Source: Luidia sarsii
Lineage: Eukaryota > Echinodermata > Asteroidea > Paxillosida > Luidiidae
Reading direction: 5' to 3'
DNA: 64,000 bases
Assembly (NCBI GenBank): GCA_949987565.1
Contig: OX465102.1
Coordinates: 28,859,768-28,923,767, forward strand
Positions 61,101 through 64,000 of this stretch are shown here, piece by piece (within the stretch, counting starts at the first letter, position 1; each line of letters starts with the position of its first letter). Position numbers and translations under genes: made by a program. Under the pieces are notes generated by a model. That model was not told the origin of the DNA, ran no database searches, and worked only from the letters and a program-made list of their open reading frames with translations.

Positions 61101-61831
61101 CGCAGCTGGGCCGGGTGGGCTACGAGGGCGTCTTCAAGGCCAAGCCCGACTCCCCCTGCCTGTACTACCTGCAGAACAACGGCCCCGACGGCTGCGCCGC
61201 CTTCTACAAGACCTCCAAGTTCAGCCTGGTCGGCGGCAGGGGCGGCGGCGCCGCCTGCCCCGTCCTGCGGGCCCGGGAGCCGGACGGCAGCACCCAGCCC
61301 ACCAACCAGGTGGCCGTCCTGCTGCGGCTCCGCTGCGCCGCAACCGCCACCGCAGCCGCAGCAGCAGCCGGCGAGGAGCCGGCGGGCCGGGAGTTCCTGG
61401 TCGGCACCACCCACCTCAAGGCCAAGCCCAGCTGGCACCGGCTCCGCCACCTGCAGGGCCTGGATCTCCTGGACGCCGTCCGGCGCCAGGCCCGGGGAAG
61501 CCCCGTGCTCCTGGGCGGCGACTTCAACGCCGTGCCCGGCGAGGCCGTCTACGGGGCCTTTGCCGGCAGCGACCTGGCACTGGAGAGCGTGGGCAAGAGC
61601 CTGAGCCCGGACGGCCGGGCCGAACCGGCCTACACCACCTGGAAGATCCGGCCGGCCGGCGAGGCCTGCCACACCATCGACTACCTCTGGTACTCGCGCC
61701 GCGGGCTGCGGCCCGTCCGGGTGCTGGGCCTGCCCGACGAGGAGGAGGTGGGGAAGGACCGGCTGCCCTCTCACCGCTACCCCTCTGACCATCTCTCCCT
61801 GGTGGCCGACTTCACGTTCAAGTCGCCCTGA
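58161..61831 (+). CDS. NOCT: Nocturnin, last two exons including the full catalytic domain
   Basis: Nocturnin is a circadian endonuclease/exonuclease/phosphatase-fold enzyme that removes the 2' phosphate of NADP(H). Exon 58161-58402 ends DVIRVMQWNVLAD. Exon 60948-61831 resumes ALSSGADNF and runs to TGA. The join falls at the conserved VMQWN-L-A junction of the family. Catalytic-domain motifs are all present: LQEVDHY (metal-binding Glu), NNGPDGCA, THLKA, GGDFNA, AYTTWKI, HTIDYLWYS and YPSDHLSLV (catalytic Asp-His). The upstream acceptor was chosen from TACTGAC at 58128-58134 (branch point) and CAG ending at 58160. The frame stays open further upstream into a CAGGCC array. The N-terminal exon was not found. 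The large exon is very GC-rich (43 of 60 bases in 61201-61260) compared with its surroundings. Confidence 0.95.
58430..60335 (+). repeat. 33-bp minisatellite in the NOCT intron, about 57 units
   Basis: Unit GTCACCCAGGTCGAGTCCTA + GTCTGACTCACAA. As 33 is a multiple of 3, it stays open as an 11-residue repeat (SPRSCPSLTHK type) for up to 277 codons. The array starts about 30 bases after the donor at 58402. Confidence 0.94.
60395..60895. repeat. SINE-A fragments just upstream of the NOCT catalytic exon
   Basis: A minus tail (60395-60460), a degenerate tRNA-like fragment (60510-60640), then a plus SINE-A copy (GTCAAGCGGTTAAGTGC; tail to 60895) ending about 50 bases before the exon at 60948. Confidence 0.6.
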
Positions 61832-64000
61832 GGCTCTCTCAAGAGCCCCCCCCCCTCTCCCATCCCGTTCCTCTTCCGAGGCAAGATCAGAATGCATCCC
61901 CTGTGAGATCACACTTTATATTGTTAGATTCGGTATTTTTCAAGTAATTGAAGGGAAACTGACCAGGTTTTTGTATAAATTGGAGCTGTGTCTGGAGTCT
62001 AAGGACCTTAACTATTTGTGAGGCGATGTCAAATGCAGCTGAAACCACGACTGATATCTCGAGCGTTTTCCTCAGGATCCTGGCTGTTCCTAGTATTATT
62101 ATTAATTTTTTATATAAATTTTTTATATAAATTTGTTGTTTTTGAAACCAACTAGTGCTCCACCACCTGGGCTATCTGAGGTGGGGGCCTTCCTAAATAG
62201 GCAACTATCTTTGCTGGGGGGGGGGGTCGCCAGTTAGAAGCAATGGACGATTGGACGGATTGTTTAATTGCAGCTTATATGAGACGCCCCACGCCAAACC
62301 CAGGTGGTTCAAGCAAACAGTGAAATGCACATAAAGAAGGAAAATACTCCAAAATCTTTGAAAATCTGATTTGGACAGATTTTGTTTCCAATCCTAACCC
62401 GCATTGAAACCACAATTAACCACACATGGTTTATTTCCTGTGGGAGGATGAGGGCCACGCACCAGGACATTCCACAGCGGAGGTTTTGTGGTGTCCTGTG
62501 GTATGTGAGCCTACACCCCTGTGGGCACTGTGGTAAATTGCGGGATACAGTGGGTGCCCTGTGCGGGAGGTGCAAAGCGTTAGGGTTAATTCTTAAATTA
62601 TGTCTTTATTGTCTGATTTCCAATGATCTGAGAGACAAGTATTAGAGGGGATAAACTCAATTTTGGGTTTTCCTCCAGGGTGCCTGGTTTGGGCATAAAA
62701 TGATTGATGTCATTGTCACATAATGATTGATTATGCCTCAGACAGGTGAATTGCACTGATTCAAGATAGTTGACTATTTGGGAAGCCGAATACCTCATGC
62801 ACCACAGCTCTGGGAAGCAAAATGGTTGGTCCTTCTACCCCGTCCATTCAAATTCGTCCTCGCTCTTCAATTCTGATGAAACAAGATAGGTAAGGTGATT
62901 GCATTGATCAGATATTTCTATATGATTAGAATGCCAAATGTAATTGAGAATGATATGGTTTCAATATGTGAAGTACCGTATATAAAGGTTGATTTATAAA
63001 TATATACATAATATACATGTGTATATTTATGTATTTATAATAATTATACATGTATATTGAAAGGAGAATATTGCTGTCAAGATTCTTACTTGGAGGATCT
63101 TGACATCCTGGACAGTAAACTGCGAACAACTTTCGTAGAATACTGATCTGAGTGTCATATTAAACTACAGGCATTTCGCCCTGTTTATTTCAAGCCCCAG
63201 GCTAGTACCACCCACTTATAATAATGTCCATGGTGCCAGTGAATAGGCAATGTGGCCACTGGCCTTATTGGCCACTGGTCCCTCAGGCCTTGGCAGCCCC
63301 TCCTGCTTATCAACAATTGATTACAGGCCACCTTGGCCACTGGCCAGTGAATAGACATTGTGGCCACTGGCCTTCTTGGCCACTGGTCCCTCAAGCCTTG
63401 GCAGCCCCTCCTGCTTATGACCAATTGATTACAGGCCACCTTGGCCACTGGCCAGTGAATAGACATTGTGGCCACTGGCCTTTTGGCCACTGGTCCCTCA
63501 AGCCTTGGCAGCCCCTCCTGCTTATCACTTGCAATTGATTACAGGCCACCTTGGCCACTGGCAAGTGAATAGACATTGTGGCCACTTGGCCTTTTGGTCA
63601 TTGGTCCCTCAAGCTCTGGCAGCCTGTCCTGTTTATCACATTACAGGCCACCTTGGCCACTGGACAGTGAATAGGCAATGTGGCCACTGGCCTTCTTGGC
63701 CACTGGTCCCTCAAGCCTTGGCAGCCCCTCCTGCTTATGACCAATTGATTACAGGCCACCTTGTCCACTGGGCCGTGAATACTTTGGCCACTGGTCCCTG
63801 GCATTCCCTCTTATCACCTTCGAGACTTCAACTCCTAGTTATAATGCATGTGTCTAGATGTAGTACATACATGTACTACAAACAGAAGTATCTTGCATGT
63901 ACTTGCTCATCCCTCGTCCTGTATGCTTTTCATAAAAGCTCTTGAAATACGTTGACTATGCACATTTTGTTCAGGGATCATTTACCAGATCAATTTATTT
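61832..64000. other. Region downstream of NOCT
   Basis: No gene recognised. It contains a SINE-B remnant (62130-62250, minus), AT-rich sequence (62920-63070) and the array at 63225-63800. Confidence 0.7.
63225..63800 (+). repeat. ~108-bp tandem array rich in TGGCCACTGG
   Basis: TTGATTACAGGCCACCTTGG recurs at 63317, 63425 and 63535. Each unit has several TGGCCACTGGCC-type palindromic words and GCCTTGGCAGCCCCTCCTGC. About five units, the last ones truncated. Confidence 0.9.

Noticed and set aside
60905..61912. 335-residue minus-strand ORF and 316-residue shifted plus ORF
   Set aside because: Shadows of the GC-rich NOCT exon; only the 60948-61831 frame shows family motifs.

Overview
This is nuclear DNA from an animal, most likely a marine invertebrate deuterostome (amphioxus, hemichordate or echinoderm grade; the sequence alone does not settle which). 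The genes are broken into short exons with GT-AG introns, the four proteins are clear metazoan orthologues, and most of the sequence is retroelements, MITEs, SINE-like repeats and tandem arrays. There is no bacterial or viral gene block.

Layout. (1) Bases 59-11606, plus strand: the last five exons of IK/RED, a spliceosome factor. Its introns hold Penelope-like element (PLE) fragments and a 4.4 kb satellite. (2) Bases 15027-27876, plus strand: a complete 12-exon PPME1 (PP2A methylesterase, 373 residues). Its second intron looks like a minor-spliceosome AT-AC (U12-type) intron. A 34-bp minisatellite downstream of exon 6 has copied the exon end and 5' splice site about 20 times. (3) Bases 31556-51452, minus strand: AIFM1 (mitochondrial apoptosis-inducing factor), 16 exons that join in frame from a transmembrane-segment exon to the stop; the first exon was not identified. 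(4) Bases 58161-61831, plus strand: the last two exons of nocturnin (NOCT), including the whole catalytic domain, in a conspicuously GC-rich exon flanked by two tandem arrays.

The genes are ordinary housekeeping or metabolic genes with no evident shared pathway. The unusual material lies between and inside them. Three families of PLE-derived sequence are present. Family A (749-2612) has a reverse transcriptase plus GIY-YIG ORF whose stop codon falls inside the CUGAUGA box of a hammerhead ribozyme motif, and a second copy of the motif lies upstream. Family B is scattered over about 20 places as short 3' tails. It keeps the hammerhead layout, but with U and A at the two core positions (3 and 8) that are normally C and G and pair with each other. 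Family C keeps a CUGACGA box. Many of these tails sit as head-to-head inverted pairs.

Other repeats include tRNA-derived SINE-like repeats (two families), several inverted-repeat elements, a 742-bp element with an 8-bp target duplication whose near-empty site survives in a nearby paralogous copy, and tandem arrays with units of 6, 14, 17, 33, 34, 55/68, 68, 94 and about 108 bp.
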